Shown here in pieces: positions 16,359 through 24,494 of a stretch of 64,000 bases of DNA. This stretch comes from Desulfovibrio ferrophilus (lineage in GTDB: Bacteria; Desulfobacterota; Desulfovibrionia; Desulfovibrionales; Desulfovibrionaceae): contig NZ_AP017378.1 of NCBI RefSeq assembly GCF_003966735.1, positions 915,501 through 979,500 on the forward strand, given 5' to 3'. The notes beneath the pieces are model-generated. The model was not told the origin of the DNA, made no database searches, and worked only from the letters and a program-made list of their open reading frames with translations. The first letter of the stretch is position 1, and every line of letters starts with the position of its first letter. The position numbers were made by a program, and so were the translations under genes.

Positions 16359-17153
16359 TCAGGTGAAGAGGATGAAGATGACTTCCACACCTACGATGGC
16401 TGCCAAGGCATACATCAACCCCTGGATGAGTTGCCTGGGCAAGTCCGTGAGCTTGGCCTGGATATTCAGGCCGCGCTGCACACTGATGGCCGCGACAAGC
16501 GTGGCGAACAGGAATGGTTTGGCCGTGATGTAGAGCAGATCACTTGGCACAAGCGCTTCGGCAATCTGGTCCAGATAGTTGGCCAGGGTGATATCCTGAA
16601 GATAGCCCATGACCAGGAAGCCGCCGAGTAATCCGACCAGACTGAAGGCCAGGGTCAGGCAGGGGCCAGCGACCGCAAAAGCCATGATGCGTGGCAAAAA
16701 GAGATAATCCCTGAGTCTGATGTCCAGCATGGACAGGGTGTCCAGTTCGCCACGGATTGCCATGAGCGCGGTTTCGGAAAGGGTGGCTGTGCCTGCTCGC
16801 ACCATCAGAATGACGGCCACGGTGACCGGGGCAATTTCATGCAGCATGGCGTCAATGAGATAGTCACCGATGCGGTCATAGGCACCGAGTCCAGTGAGGA
16901 TGGACAACAGGTAATGGACAGTGATGGAACCCATGATCAGGGCAATGAAACAGGTTGATGGCAGGCTTTGCACGGCTACGGCGTAGAGGTGCCTCACCAT
17001 GGACCGGTAGCAGGCCGTATTCAGGAATGTCAGGCGTACGAATGAGCGGGCCGTTTCCATGAGGATGGCGTTGGTCTGCACAAGCGGTCTGCTTTTGCGG
17101 AGTGTGAATTCGCCAACGCGGCGTACCGTATTCCGGGCGTTCATTGCACTCAT
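16359..17153 (-). CDS. MlaE-family ABC transporter permease
   Basis: This 264-residue inner-membrane protein has about five to six hydrophobic segments and the MlaE core motifs: HEIAPVTVAVILMVRAGTAT (family position of the coupling region) and SETALMAIRGELDTLSML. MlaE permeases couple an MlaF-type ATPase to an MCE ring to move phospholipids. It is the first gene of the cluster mlaE - degenerate ATPase - mlaD - lipoprotein - PilZ protein, 40 bp after mnmG. If the adjacent ATPase is inactive, another NBD must energise it. The start at 17153 has a weak ribosome-binding site; an ATG three codons later is an alternative. Confidence 0.9.
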   Translation of the reverse strand: MSAMNARNTVRRVGEFTLRKSRPLVQTNAILMETARSFVRLTFLNTACYRSMVRHLYAVAVQSLPSTCFIALIMGSITVHYLLSILTGLGAYDRIGDYLIDAMLHEIAPVTVAVILMVRAGTATLSETALMAIRGELDTLSMLDIRLRDYLFLPRIMAFAVAGPCLTLAFSLVGLLGGFLVMGYLQDITLANYLDQIAEALVPSDLLYITAKPFLFATLVAAISVQRGLNIQAKLTDLPRQLIQGLMYALAAIVGVEVIFILFT

Positions 17154-17193
17154 GTAACCGGAATTATTGCCGAGGGGAAGGGTGTGCGATTTG

Positions 17194-19068
17194 TCAGTTG
17201 GACAATTTGCGCAGGTGGATTTCCAGACAGGATATGGCCGCAGGAGTAATGCCGGAGATACGAGCCGCCTGACCCAGAGTCATGGGCCGGACATGATCGA
17301 GTTTTTCCTCGGCCTCTCGGGTCAATCCGGCCACTTTGGAATAGTCCATGTCTTCTGGGAGCCGCTCGGATTCAAGGTGGGCGGAGCGGGCCACAAGCTG
17401 TTCCTGGCGCTTGAGGTAGCCTTCGTACTTAACGATGGTTTCTGCTTCGCGCAGGACTTCGGGTGCCGCTTGGGCGATAGCCGGGTATAAAGGCTCGAGG
17501 CGTTCGATGGTCAATTCCGGCTGGCGCAGCAGGTCTCCAAGGGAGACAGCCTTGCCCGGAATGGAGGCACCGATGTTTGCCAGAATGTCGCAAGTGGCGA
17601 CGTCGGGGCGGATGCGCGTTTCCTTCAGGCCTGCAAGCAGGGTGTTCAAGGCGTCGCGTTTGGTCGTATAGATCTGCCAGTGATCGTCTGTCACCAGCCC
17701 CAGGTCACGACCCAGTTCCGTCATTCGTGCGTCGGCATTGTCCTCGCGCAGGAGCAGACGGTGTTCTGCGCGGGAAGTGAACATGCGGTAGGGTTCTTCG
17801 GTGCCTTTGGTCACCAGGTCGTCCACAAGCACGGCCATGTAGGCCTGATCACGGCCCGGCAGGAAAGGCTCGCGTCCGTTCAGGGCGCAGAAGGCATTAG
17901 CTGCGGCCCACAGGCCTTGGGCTGCGGCTTCCTCGTAGCCTGAGGTACCGTTGATCTGGCCCGCCAGATACAGGCCGGGAAGGATCTTGGTCTGTAAGGT
18001 CGGGTCCAACTGCGTGGGAAAACAGAAATCGTACTCGATGGCATAGCCTGGGCGTACGATCTGAGCCTTCTCAAGGCCCGGCACCGTCGCCAACAATGCT
18101 TTCTGTACATCCAGGGGCAGGCTGGTGGGAATGCCGTTGGGATATACCTCGGGACTGTTCAGGCCCTCGGGCTCCACGAAAATCTGATGACGATTCTTGT
18201 CCGGGAATCGGGCGACCTTGTCCTCGATGGAGGGACAGTAACGCGCGCCAACGCCCTTGATCACTCCTGTGAACATGGGGGAGCGGTCAAATCCGGAGCG
18301 GATGGCCTCGTGGGTCTGCTCATTGGTCCAGGTGATGTGGCAGGGCAACTGGGGGAGCGGATTGAAGGGGGCGTGGAAGCTGAAGGACGGGGGCGGAACA
18401 TCGCCGTGCTGCACATCCAATTTCGAGAAGTCGATGGAGTCAGCCAGCAGACGCGGAGTCGTACCCGTTTTCAAGCGCCCCAACTCCAGCCCCAAAGCAG
18501 CAAGACTGGCAGAGAGGCCTTTGGAAGCCGGATCGCCCAGTCTGCCCCCTGCGAAATTGCTCTGTCCGATGTGGATGAGCCCCTGCAGGAACGTGCCTGT
18601 GGTCACCAAGACCGTGCGTGCACCAAAACGTTGACCCAATTGGGTGGTCACTCCGGCCACACGGCCCTGCTCGACCAGCAGGTTTTCAGCCATATCCTGA
18701 AAGACCCAGAGGTTTTCCTGGTTGAATATATCTGCCTGGACGGCTTTCAAATAGGCATCTCGGTCTATCTGGGCGCGGGTGGCGCGAACGGCGGGGCCTT
18801 TGGAAGTGTTCAGACGTCGGAACTGGATGCCCGCTTTGTCGGCCCAGATGCCCATACGTCCGCCCAAGGCATCGATCTCACGGACCATATGCCCCTTGGC
18901 CAATCCGCCGATGGCGGGATTGCAGGACAGGTGGCCGATGCGGTCCGCATTGATGGTCAGCAGCAGGGTGGACATGCCCAGAGATGAGGCCGTCATGGCG
19001 GCTTCACATCCGGCGTGGCCTGCGCCAACGACGATGCAGTCGAAGATATCCGGGAAGATGGGCTTCAT
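17194..19068 (-). CDS. mnmG: tRNA uridine-34 5-carboxymethylaminomethyl modification enzyme
   Basis: MnmG (GidA) works with MnmE to modify the wobble uridine of several tRNAs, using FAD, NADH and methylene-tetrahydrofolate. The 624-residue protein is full length: the FAD-binding GAGHAGCEAA motif (15-24), SCNPAIGGLAKGH (49-61) and the helical C-terminal MnmE-binding domain (about 550-624) are all visible. The ATG at 19068 follows AGGACATTATA. It lies between the M20 hydrolase and the Mla-like cluster on the same strand. mnmE is not in the window. Confidence 0.97.
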   Translation of the reverse strand: MKPIFPDIFDCIVVGAGHAGCEAAMTASSLGMSTLLLTINADRIGHLSCNPAIGGLAKGHMVREIDALGGRMGIWADKAGIQFRRLNTSKGPAVRATRAQIDRDAYLKAVQADIFNQENLWVFQDMAENLLVEQGRVAGVTTQLGQRFGARTVLVTTGTFLQGLIHIGQSNFAGGRLGDPASKGLSASLAALGLELGRLKTGTTPRLLADSIDFSKLDVQHGDVPPPSFSFHAPFNPLPQLPCHITWTNEQTHEAIRSGFDRSPMFTGVIKGVGARYCPSIEDKVARFPDKNRHQIFVEPEGLNSPEVYPNGIPTSLPLDVQKALLATVPGLEKAQIVRPGYAIEYDFCFPTQLDPTLQTKILPGLYLAGQINGTSGYEEAAAQGLWAAANAFCALNGREPFLPGRDQAYMAVLVDDLVTKGTEEPYRMFTSRAEHRLLLREDNADARMTELGRDLGLVTDDHWQIYTTKRDALNTLLAGLKETRIRPDVATCDILANIGASIPGKAVSLGDLLRQPELTIERLEPLYPAIAQAAPEVLREAETIVKYEGYLKRQEQLVARSAHLESERLPEDMDYSKVAGLTREAEEKLDHVRPMTLGQAARISGITPAAISCLEIHLRKLSN

Positions 19069-19097
19069 TATAATGTCCTGATCTGTCGACCTGAGTG

Positions 19098-20324
19098 TTA
19101 TCCGAAGAGCACTCGGGCCATGACCTTGGCATCCGAGACTTGGGTGGAGATCAGGGAGCGCTCATTGGGCTGATGGGCGTTATGGACACAGGTGGACCAG
19201 ACTGCGGCTTCATGTCCTGCGCGGCGCAGGATGGCCGCAACAGTACCGCCTCCAATGCCTTCGGGACGGGCATCGACACCGTAGAATTCCTTGATGCCCG
19301 CAGCCAGGCGCGTGACGATTTCACTGGTCATGGAGGTGGACGGAGCTGCTTCTTCACGCTGGGCTTCGTGGTAATCGATGGTCACGTTGTATTGATCCTC
19401 GATTGTCTTGCCCAGGGCGGCAATGGCATCCTTGACCTCCTGCACTGAATATTCGGGCAGGATGCGGCAATCCATGCAGAATACGTCCTTGCCGGGGATC
19501 GTATTGATATTGGGCACGTTGGCCTCACGCTTGGTGGGGCTGAAGGTGCTGGTCGGAGGTGAGAACAGATCATCAGTGGCCGGAAATTTGATGGGAAGCT
19601 CACTATTGAGGAGCAGAACCAGGGCCGATGCGGCGACCATGGCGTTGACGCCTTCGGAAGGTGTCGAGGCGTGGCACTGCTTGCCGGTGACGGTTGCTTC
19701 AAGCCAGAGCATGCCTTTTTCCGCTACTTCAACCAAGGCGGCGTCGGGGGTTCCGAAATCCGGAATCAAGAAGAGATCGTTTTTGCCGAACAGATCGTCG
19801 TGCTCTTCAACCACATATCCAAGACCCTTGTGGCTGCCGGTTTCCTCGTCGGCCACAAGCAGGATGCCCAGATTCATGGGGGGAGTCAGGCCGGATTCCA
19901 GCAAGGCCTTGGTCAGAATCAGGGAAGGGACGATGCCACCGTGATCGTCTTCCACTCCACGTCCGATGATGCTGTCGCCTTCGACGCGCAGTTCGTACGG
20001 GTCGCTGTCCCACAGGCTGGGGTCTCCCGGAGGCACGATGTCGGTGTGCGAGATGATCCAGAAGGTGCGGGAAGCATCCTCACCGGGGATGAAGGCCATG
20101 ATATTGGGGCGGTAGCCACAGGAGACCCGGTCATCCGGCGCATTGATTTCCCGGATATCCTCAACGCCAAGGCCTTTGAGATAGTCGATCAGGAAGTCCG
20201 CCTTCTCTTTTTCTCCATCACCGTCGTTGTCGGGGCCCAAAGCGGGGATGGCGACCAGCTTGCGCTGGAGGTCGACGACTTCGTCGCTCATGGAATGGAT
20301 GCGCTTGATCAACGTCTCGGACAT
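19098..20324 (-). CDS. M20-family metallo-hydrolase (DapE/ArgE-like)
   Basis: This 408-residue protein has the M20 zinc-peptidase layout: ISHTDIVPPGD with His93 and Asp95, GRGVEDDHGGIV with the bridging Asp, DEETGSHKG with the catalytic Glu pair, and a central dimerisation domain. Relatives include succinyl-diaminopimelate desuccinylase, acetylornithine deacetylase and dipeptidases; the exact substrate cannot be told from sequence. GGAGAC before the ATG at 20324 decides the start over the longer open frame. It is 29 bp upstream of mnmG on the same strand. Confidence 0.88.
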   Translation of the reverse strand: MSETLIKRIHSMSDEVVDLQRKLVAIPALGPDNDGDGEKEKADFLIDYLKGLGVEDIREINAPDDRVSCGYRPNIMAFIPGEDASRTFWIISHTDIVPPGDPSLWDSDPYELRVEGDSIIGRGVEDDHGGIVPSLILTKALLESGLTPPMNLGILLVADEETGSHKGLGYVVEEHDDLFGKNDLFLIPDFGTPDAALVEVAEKGMLWLEATVTGKQCHASTPSEGVNAMVAASALVLLLNSELPIKFPATDDLFSPPTSTFSPTKREANVPNINTIPGKDVFCMDCRILPEYSVQEVKDAIAALGKTIEDQYNVTIDYHEAQREEAAPSTSMTSEIVTRLAAGIKEFYGVDARPEGIGGGTVAAILRRAGHEAAVWSTCVHNAHQPNERSLISTQVSDAKVMARVLFG

Positions 20325-20397
20325 GGTGTCTCCGTAACTGCGTTCACAAAGAAATTTGGGAGAGGGCAAATCTTAGTATGTACATGATTGCCACAGC

Positions 20398-20428
20398 AAA
20401 ACAAAGGGGCGGACTCGCGCCCGCCCCT
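20398..20428 (-). terminator. Rho-independent terminator after the PxxKW gene
   Basis: AGGGGCGG (20405-20412) pairs with CCGCCCCT (20421-20428). On the minus strand the stem is followed by TTTGTTTTG. Confidence 0.88.
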
Positions 20429-20456
20429 GTAGAAACATGAGAATAACCTAGAGGGC

Positions 20457-20747
20457 CTAGCGACCGCGAGCAGCGCGCTTGGAGGCCTTCAAGGGGTTGA
20501 TCTTGACCTTGCCGCCAGTGTCCTTCTCGGCGCGGACGTGGGTGGCGAAGTTGCAGACGCCGTGGGACCACTTGGAAGCGGGCTGGGCGTAGCTGGTGCA
20601 GTAGTTGCCGCCAGAGGCGTGGTCCATCACGCGCTCACAGCCTTCACACTTGTCGATGACCTGCTGCAGCACAACACCGTTGAGGGTCAGACCGGCGTCG
20701 GTCATAACTGCATTGTCCAGAATGGTAGTGACTTTCTTCTTTGCCAT
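20457..20747 (-). CDS. PxxKW-family cysteine-rich protein
   Basis: This 96-residue protein carries the motif that names the family, QPASKWSHGVCNFATH, with further cysteines in KCEGCERV and GNYCTSY, and a very basic C-terminal tail (KASKRAARGR). The cysteine spacing suggests a bound metal or iron-sulfur cluster, but no function is known. Such proteins are found in sulfate-reducing deltaproteobacteria. GGAGACACTCC precedes the ATG. The gene has its own promoter (20825-20852) and terminator (20398-20428), so it is monocistronic, and its GC-biased codons suggest strong expression. Confidence 0.88.
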   Translation of the reverse strand: MAKKKVTTILDNAVMTDAGLTLNGVVLQQVIDKCEGCERVMDHASGGNYCTSYAQPASKWSHGVCNFATHVRAEKDTGGKVKINPLKASKRAARGR

Positions 20748-20824
20748 TGGAGTGTCTCCTTAAAAAATGCCTGCCTGTGATCAGCGGGCTGTGGATTAAT
20801 TGTCAGTCATAGAAAGCAGAGGAT

Positions 20825-20852
20825 TCTTTATGGATAGTTGCGTCTCTGTCAA
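20825..20852 (-). promoter_or_regulatory. Sigma-70-type promoter for the PxxKW gene
   Basis: On the minus strand a consensus TTGACA (20852-20847) is followed after 16 bases by TAAAGA (20830-20825), about 80 bases before the start codon. Confidence 0.55.
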
Positions 20853-20869
20853 GCTAAAACTGCTCGTGT

Positions 20870-22195
20870 CTATTGATTCCGGGCCAAAGCCCATTGTCTG
20901 AGGGTGGTGGCCAGCCCATTCAATTCATCCTGCGGCAGTGAGGGGAACTGTCCGTCTTCATAAACGATTTCACCTGCCACCATGGTCATGCGCACCTCGG
21001 CGCCTGTGGCTGCATATACAGAATGCGAGATGGGTTCGTAAAGCGGCGCCAAGCCCGGATGATCGAGGTCCAAGGCCGTTAGGTCTGCCGGACTGCCGGG
21101 AGCGAGGCTCCCCAGTTCGGGCCATCCCAGAGCGCGGGCCCCTGTCAGGGTTGCTGCGTCCAGGACATCGGCGGCTTTGGTGACTGTGGGGTCCATGCGG
21201 TGGGCCTTTTGGAGCAAAGCCATGGCATTCATTTCGGCGAACATGTTCAGGCTGTTGTTGCTGCCCGCGCCGTCAGTGCCCAGTGAAACGGGAACGCCAG
21301 CATCCATGAACTTTTGGGCCGGGCAGAAGCCGTTGGCCAGTTTCATGTTGCTGCGCGGATTGTGTGAGACTCCCGCACCGGCCTTGGCCACCAGATCGAT
21401 ATCGTTTTCGTCGATATCAACCATATGAACCAACAGACTTCGCGGGGTCAACAGGCCCAGATCAGCAAGATAAGGGACAGGACGCTTGCCAAAATGCTCC
21501 AGACACTGTGTCGTTTCCGTGGCTGATTCGGCGGCATGAATCATCCAGGGCAGATCCAGACGCTTTGCCAGGGCATAGCTGTCCTGCAGAATTTCGGGCG
21601 ACGTGGTGTAGACCGCATGAGGTGCCACGGCCGTACGTACCAGTGTGGAGTCGCGAGTGGCGTGCGTGAAAGCCTCGATGTGTTCGAAAGCCTGCTGAGG
21701 TGTTTCGTAGGCACGTGTGGGGAAGGAAAGGACACCTTCGCCAAGCACGGCCCGCATGCCAAGCCTTTCAACGGCCCGTGCGGCTTCCGGCTCGAACAGA
21801 TACATGTCGCCAAAGCAGGTTGTGCCTGTTGCCAGCATCTCTGCGCAGGCCAACAAGGTGCCAGCGTATACGATTTCAGGGCTCAGTCGGTTTTCCACGG
21901 GCCAGATGTGGTCGGTCAGCCACTCCATCAAGGGCAGGTCGTCGGCCAAACCACGGAAGGCGGTCATGGCGGCGTGGGTATGGGTATTGACCAATCCGGG
22001 CAGCACAAGCCGACAGGACAGATCAAGAGTCCGGGATGCGCTGTAGGCGCTTGCAACCTCAGCCCACGGGCCCGAGGCTACAATGATACCGTCGATAATG
22101 GCCAGGCCTCCGTCAGACAGGACAGATCGGTTCTCATCCTGAGTGATGAGGACACCGGCACGAATCAGGAGATCGCAGGGGCTAGGCGTTTGCAT
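20870..22195 (-). CDS. Amidohydrolase, 5-methylthioadenosine/S-adenosylhomocysteine deaminase family (copy 1)
   Basis: This 441-residue member of the metal-dependent amidohydrolase superfamily has HxH ligands His72 and His74 (NTHTHAAM), further metal/substrate positions in PHAVYTT and HAAES, and GTDGAGSNNSLNMF with the catalytic Asp. It deaminates adenine nucleosides in characterised relatives (MTA, SAH, adenosine, or aminodeoxyfutalosine). The start at 22195 follows AAAGGA and lies 15 bp past the stop of the paralogue at 22210. The two are tandem copies sharing whole motifs but only about half their residues by eye. The exact substrate is not decidable here. Confidence 0.85.
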   Translation of the reverse strand: MQTPSPCDLLIRAGVLITQDENRSVLSDGGLAIIDGIIVASGPWAEVASAYSASRTLDLSCRLVLPGLVNTHTHAAMTAFRGLADDLPLMEWLTDHIWPVENRLSPEIVYAGTLLACAEMLATGTTCFGDMYLFEPEAARAVERLGMRAVLGEGVLSFPTRAYETPQQAFEHIEAFTHATRDSTLVRTAVAPHAVYTTSPEILQDSYALAKRLDLPWMIHAAESATETTQCLEHFGKRPVPYLADLGLLTPRSLLVHMVDIDENDIDLVAKAGAGVSHNPRSNMKLANGFCPAQKFMDAGVPVSLGTDGAGSNNSLNMFAEMNAMALLQKAHRMDPTVTKAADVLDAATLTGARALGWPELGSLAPGSPADLTALDLDHPGLAPLYEPISHSVYAATGAEVRMTMVAGEIVYEDGQFPSLPQDELNGLATTLRQWALARNQ

Positions 22196-22209
22196 AGTGG
22201 AAATATCCT

Positions 22210-23526
22210 TTAGAGCTGTTTCTGCACCCAATGGGCGGCTTCACGGATTTCATTCAACAGGGCTGGGTAGTCCAGCCGGGTGTACGAACCATCCTGATAG
22301 AGGACTTCGCCTTCGACCATGGTCAGTCGGACTTCGCCGCCATTGGTCGCGTAGACGGCATGAGAGGCCGGATTGTACATGGGCTGCATATTGGGCCGGG
22401 TCAGGTCCAGCGCGATCAGGTCGGCGGCCTTGCCGGCTTCGATGGAACCAAGCTCGGGCCAGTGCAGGCTGGCCGCACCGCCCAGGGTCGCCATGTCCAA
22501 GACAGTTTGGGCGCGCAGCACCGTGGGATCCATACGATGGACCTTCTGCACGAGGGCGGCAGTGCCCATCTCCGTGAACATGTTAAGGTTGTTGTTGCTG
22601 CATGCTCCGTCGGTGCCGATGCCCATCATGGCTCCTGCATCCAGGAGCTTCTGAGCCGGGCAAAACCCGCTGGCGAGTTTCATGTTGCTTTCCGGGCAAT
22701 GCGAGACGCAGGTGCCACTGTCAGCCAGGATTGAAATTTCATCGTCAGTCAGATCCACACAATGTGCGGCAAGGGTCCGGGGGCCAAGCAGGCCGAGGTC
22801 CTGCAAGTAGGCCACTGGGCGCTGACCGGTCTGCTCCAGGCATTGAGCTGTTTCCGTTGTCGATTCGGCCAGGTGGATGTGCAGGGGCACGTCCAGTTCT
22901 TCGGCCAAGGCGTAGGATCGCTGCAACAGGTCGGGATTGGTGGTGTAGACCGCATGCGGCATCACGGCCGTGCGGATGCGGGTATCGCTTTCCCAGCGTT
23001 CCTCCAGGCCGCGGGCAACATCCAGCGCTCCGTCAAGGTCGGGATACGCCGGAGAGGGGAACGCGAAAATTACTTCTCCCACGCGGGCCCGGATGCCCGA
23101 TTGATGAACGGCTTCGGCAACGGCAGCTTCCATCAGGTACATGTCGCAGAAGCAGGTGGTGCCGGTGCGCAGCATTTCTGCACAGCCCAGCAGAGCCCCC
23201 AGCCGGACCAGCTCCGGGGTGAGTTTCTGCTCGACAGGGAAAATGTGTTTGGTCAGCCAGTCCATGAGTGGCAGGTCGTCGGCCAGTCCCCGAAGCAAGG
23301 TCATGGACACGTGAGTATGCGCATTGATCAAGCCCGGCATGACAAGGCTAGGCCCCAGGTCCAGGTGGGATGCGGGAGTAAATGAGCCTTGCAGTTCAGT
23401 CTTGGGACCAACGGCGGTGATGGTTCCATTTGTGATGGCAATGGCGGCGTCATTGATGGTTGTACGGGCCATGTCCTGAGTCATCAGAACGTCGCAGGTG
23501 AGTAGGGTATCACAAGGTGTGGGCAT
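22210..23526 (-). CDS. Amidohydrolase, 5-methylthioadenosine/S-adenosylhomocysteine deaminase family (copy 2)
   Basis: This is the upstream member of a tandem pair, 438 residues. His70 and His72 (NAHTHVSM), PHAVYTTNP, HIHLAES, and GTDGACSNNNLNMF give a complete metal and substrate site. The PHAVYTT and NLNMFxEM stretches match copy 1 closely, so the pair arose by duplication. Cysteines in HCPESNM and TCFCDMY differ from copy 1 and hint at a diverged substrate. CTGGAG before the ATG supports the start. Because MqnA is encoded at 54202, one of the pair could deaminate 6-amino-6-deoxyfutalosine in menaquinone synthesis; MTA/SAH salvage is the default reading. Confidence 0.85.
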   Translation of the reverse strand: MPTPCDTLLTCDVLMTQDMARTTINDAAIAITNGTITAVGPKTELQGSFTPASHLDLGPSLVMPGLINAHTHVSMTLLRGLADDLPLMDWLTKHIFPVEQKLTPELVRLGALLGCAEMLRTGTTCFCDMYLMEAAVAEAVHQSGIRARVGEVIFAFPSPAYPDLDGALDVARGLEERWESDTRIRTAVMPHAVYTTNPDLLQRSYALAEELDVPLHIHLAESTTETAQCLEQTGQRPVAYLQDLGLLGPRTLAAHCVDLTDDEISILADSGTCVSHCPESNMKLASGFCPAQKLLDAGAMMGIGTDGACSNNNLNMFTEMGTAALVQKVHRMDPTVLRAQTVLDMATLGGAASLHWPELGSIEAGKAADLIALDLTRPNMQPMYNPASHAVYATNGGEVRLTMVEGEVLYQDGSYTRLDYPALLNEIREAAHWVQKQL

Positions 23527-23678
23527 GCTGGCTCCAGGGAGGGCTTGTTTGCGGTAAGGGTCTGAAGTATGTAATGGAAGTCCCGGTCATTCGCAAGACA
23601 GCTATGGTGCTTCCCGCCTGTGTTTCGTAAAGATACCGGATTGTCCCCGGAAAGATTTTTGATGCTGAGGAGTTTGTC

Positions 23679-24449
23679 TTGATTTCTGATTTTTCCCTTG
23701 TCGATACTGCGGCGCTCCTGATTCATGGGTTCGGTGGGGAGCCGTTTGAAATGCTGGGGCTGGCAGAAGCACTCGAATCCTTTGGGTGCAAGGTGTCAGT
23801 GCCCCTGCTACCGGGGCATGGAACCAGTATTGCGGATTGGCGGAAATCATCCTTCTCGGACTTGACCATGGCAATGGAACAGGAGTTCGACGCCTTGGTC
23901 CAAAGCCATGAGCGTGTCCTGGTCTGTGGCCTGTCCATGGGGGGAACCCTGGCCTTGCATCTGGGTATTGTTCGCGAGCCAGCGGGGGTGTTGACCATTG
24001 CCGCTCCGGTCCACCTGTTCCAATTCTGGCCGCCCGAGTTTCCTGATTGGCGCATGCCACTTGTTCCGCTGCTCAAGCATATCCGTCCGGTCTGGCCGAC
24101 AGGATCACCAGATCCCAAGGCCAGGCGGATTGCCCCTTGGAAGGGGTATGAGGAGTATGTGTCTTTGGAGGCGTTGGACAGCTTTTTGGACGGAATGCGG
24201 CAGGTGAAGATGGGGCTTTCGAAATTGGAGGCGCCTTTGCTTTGTGTGCACAGTCCCTGTGATCGGACGGTCCCCCTGTCCAGTGCCTATGCCATCATGT
24301 CTGGAGTTTCGTCGCTTGAGCGTCGGCTGGAGTTGCTGCCCATTCATGAAACGGTGACCAAACACCATGTGCTGACAACGCATGAGGAAACCCGCGATCG
24401 GGTTCAGGAGTTGGTCGAGGGTTTTGCTCTGAAGCAGTTGGCTGAATAA
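23679..24449 (+). CDS. Alpha/beta hydrolase (esterase/monoacylglycerol-lipase-like)
   Basis: This 256-residue protein has the alpha/beta-hydrolase features: oxyanion HGFGG (16-20), nucleophile elbow GLSMGG with Ser86, an acid in SPCDRTVP, and a terminal His in TKHHVLT. It resembles the carboxylesterase Est30/thermostable monoglyceride lipase group, which hydrolyses short- to medium-chain esters in the cytoplasm. No signal peptide is present. The start is a TTG at 23679, six bases after GAGGAG; no ATG nearby fits. The gene is divergent from the deaminase pair and stands alone. The natural substrate is unknown. Confidence 0.87.
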   Translation: MISDFSLVDTAALLIHGFGGEPFEMLGLAEALESFGCKVSVPLLPGHGTSIADWRKSSFSDLTMAMEQEFDALVQSHERVLVCGLSMGGTLALHLGIVREPAGVLTIAAPVHLFQFWPPEFPDWRMPLVPLLKHIRPVWPTGSPDPKARRIAPWKGYEEYVSLEALDSFLDGMRQVKMGLSKLEAPLLCVHSPCDRTVPLSSAYAIMSGVSSLERRLELLPIHETVTKHHVLTTHEETRDRVQELVEGFALKQLAE

Positions 24450-24494
24450 AGAGAAGATGCAGGCAGGTTGCCGTGCAGGAGGGCGGTTTGGAAT

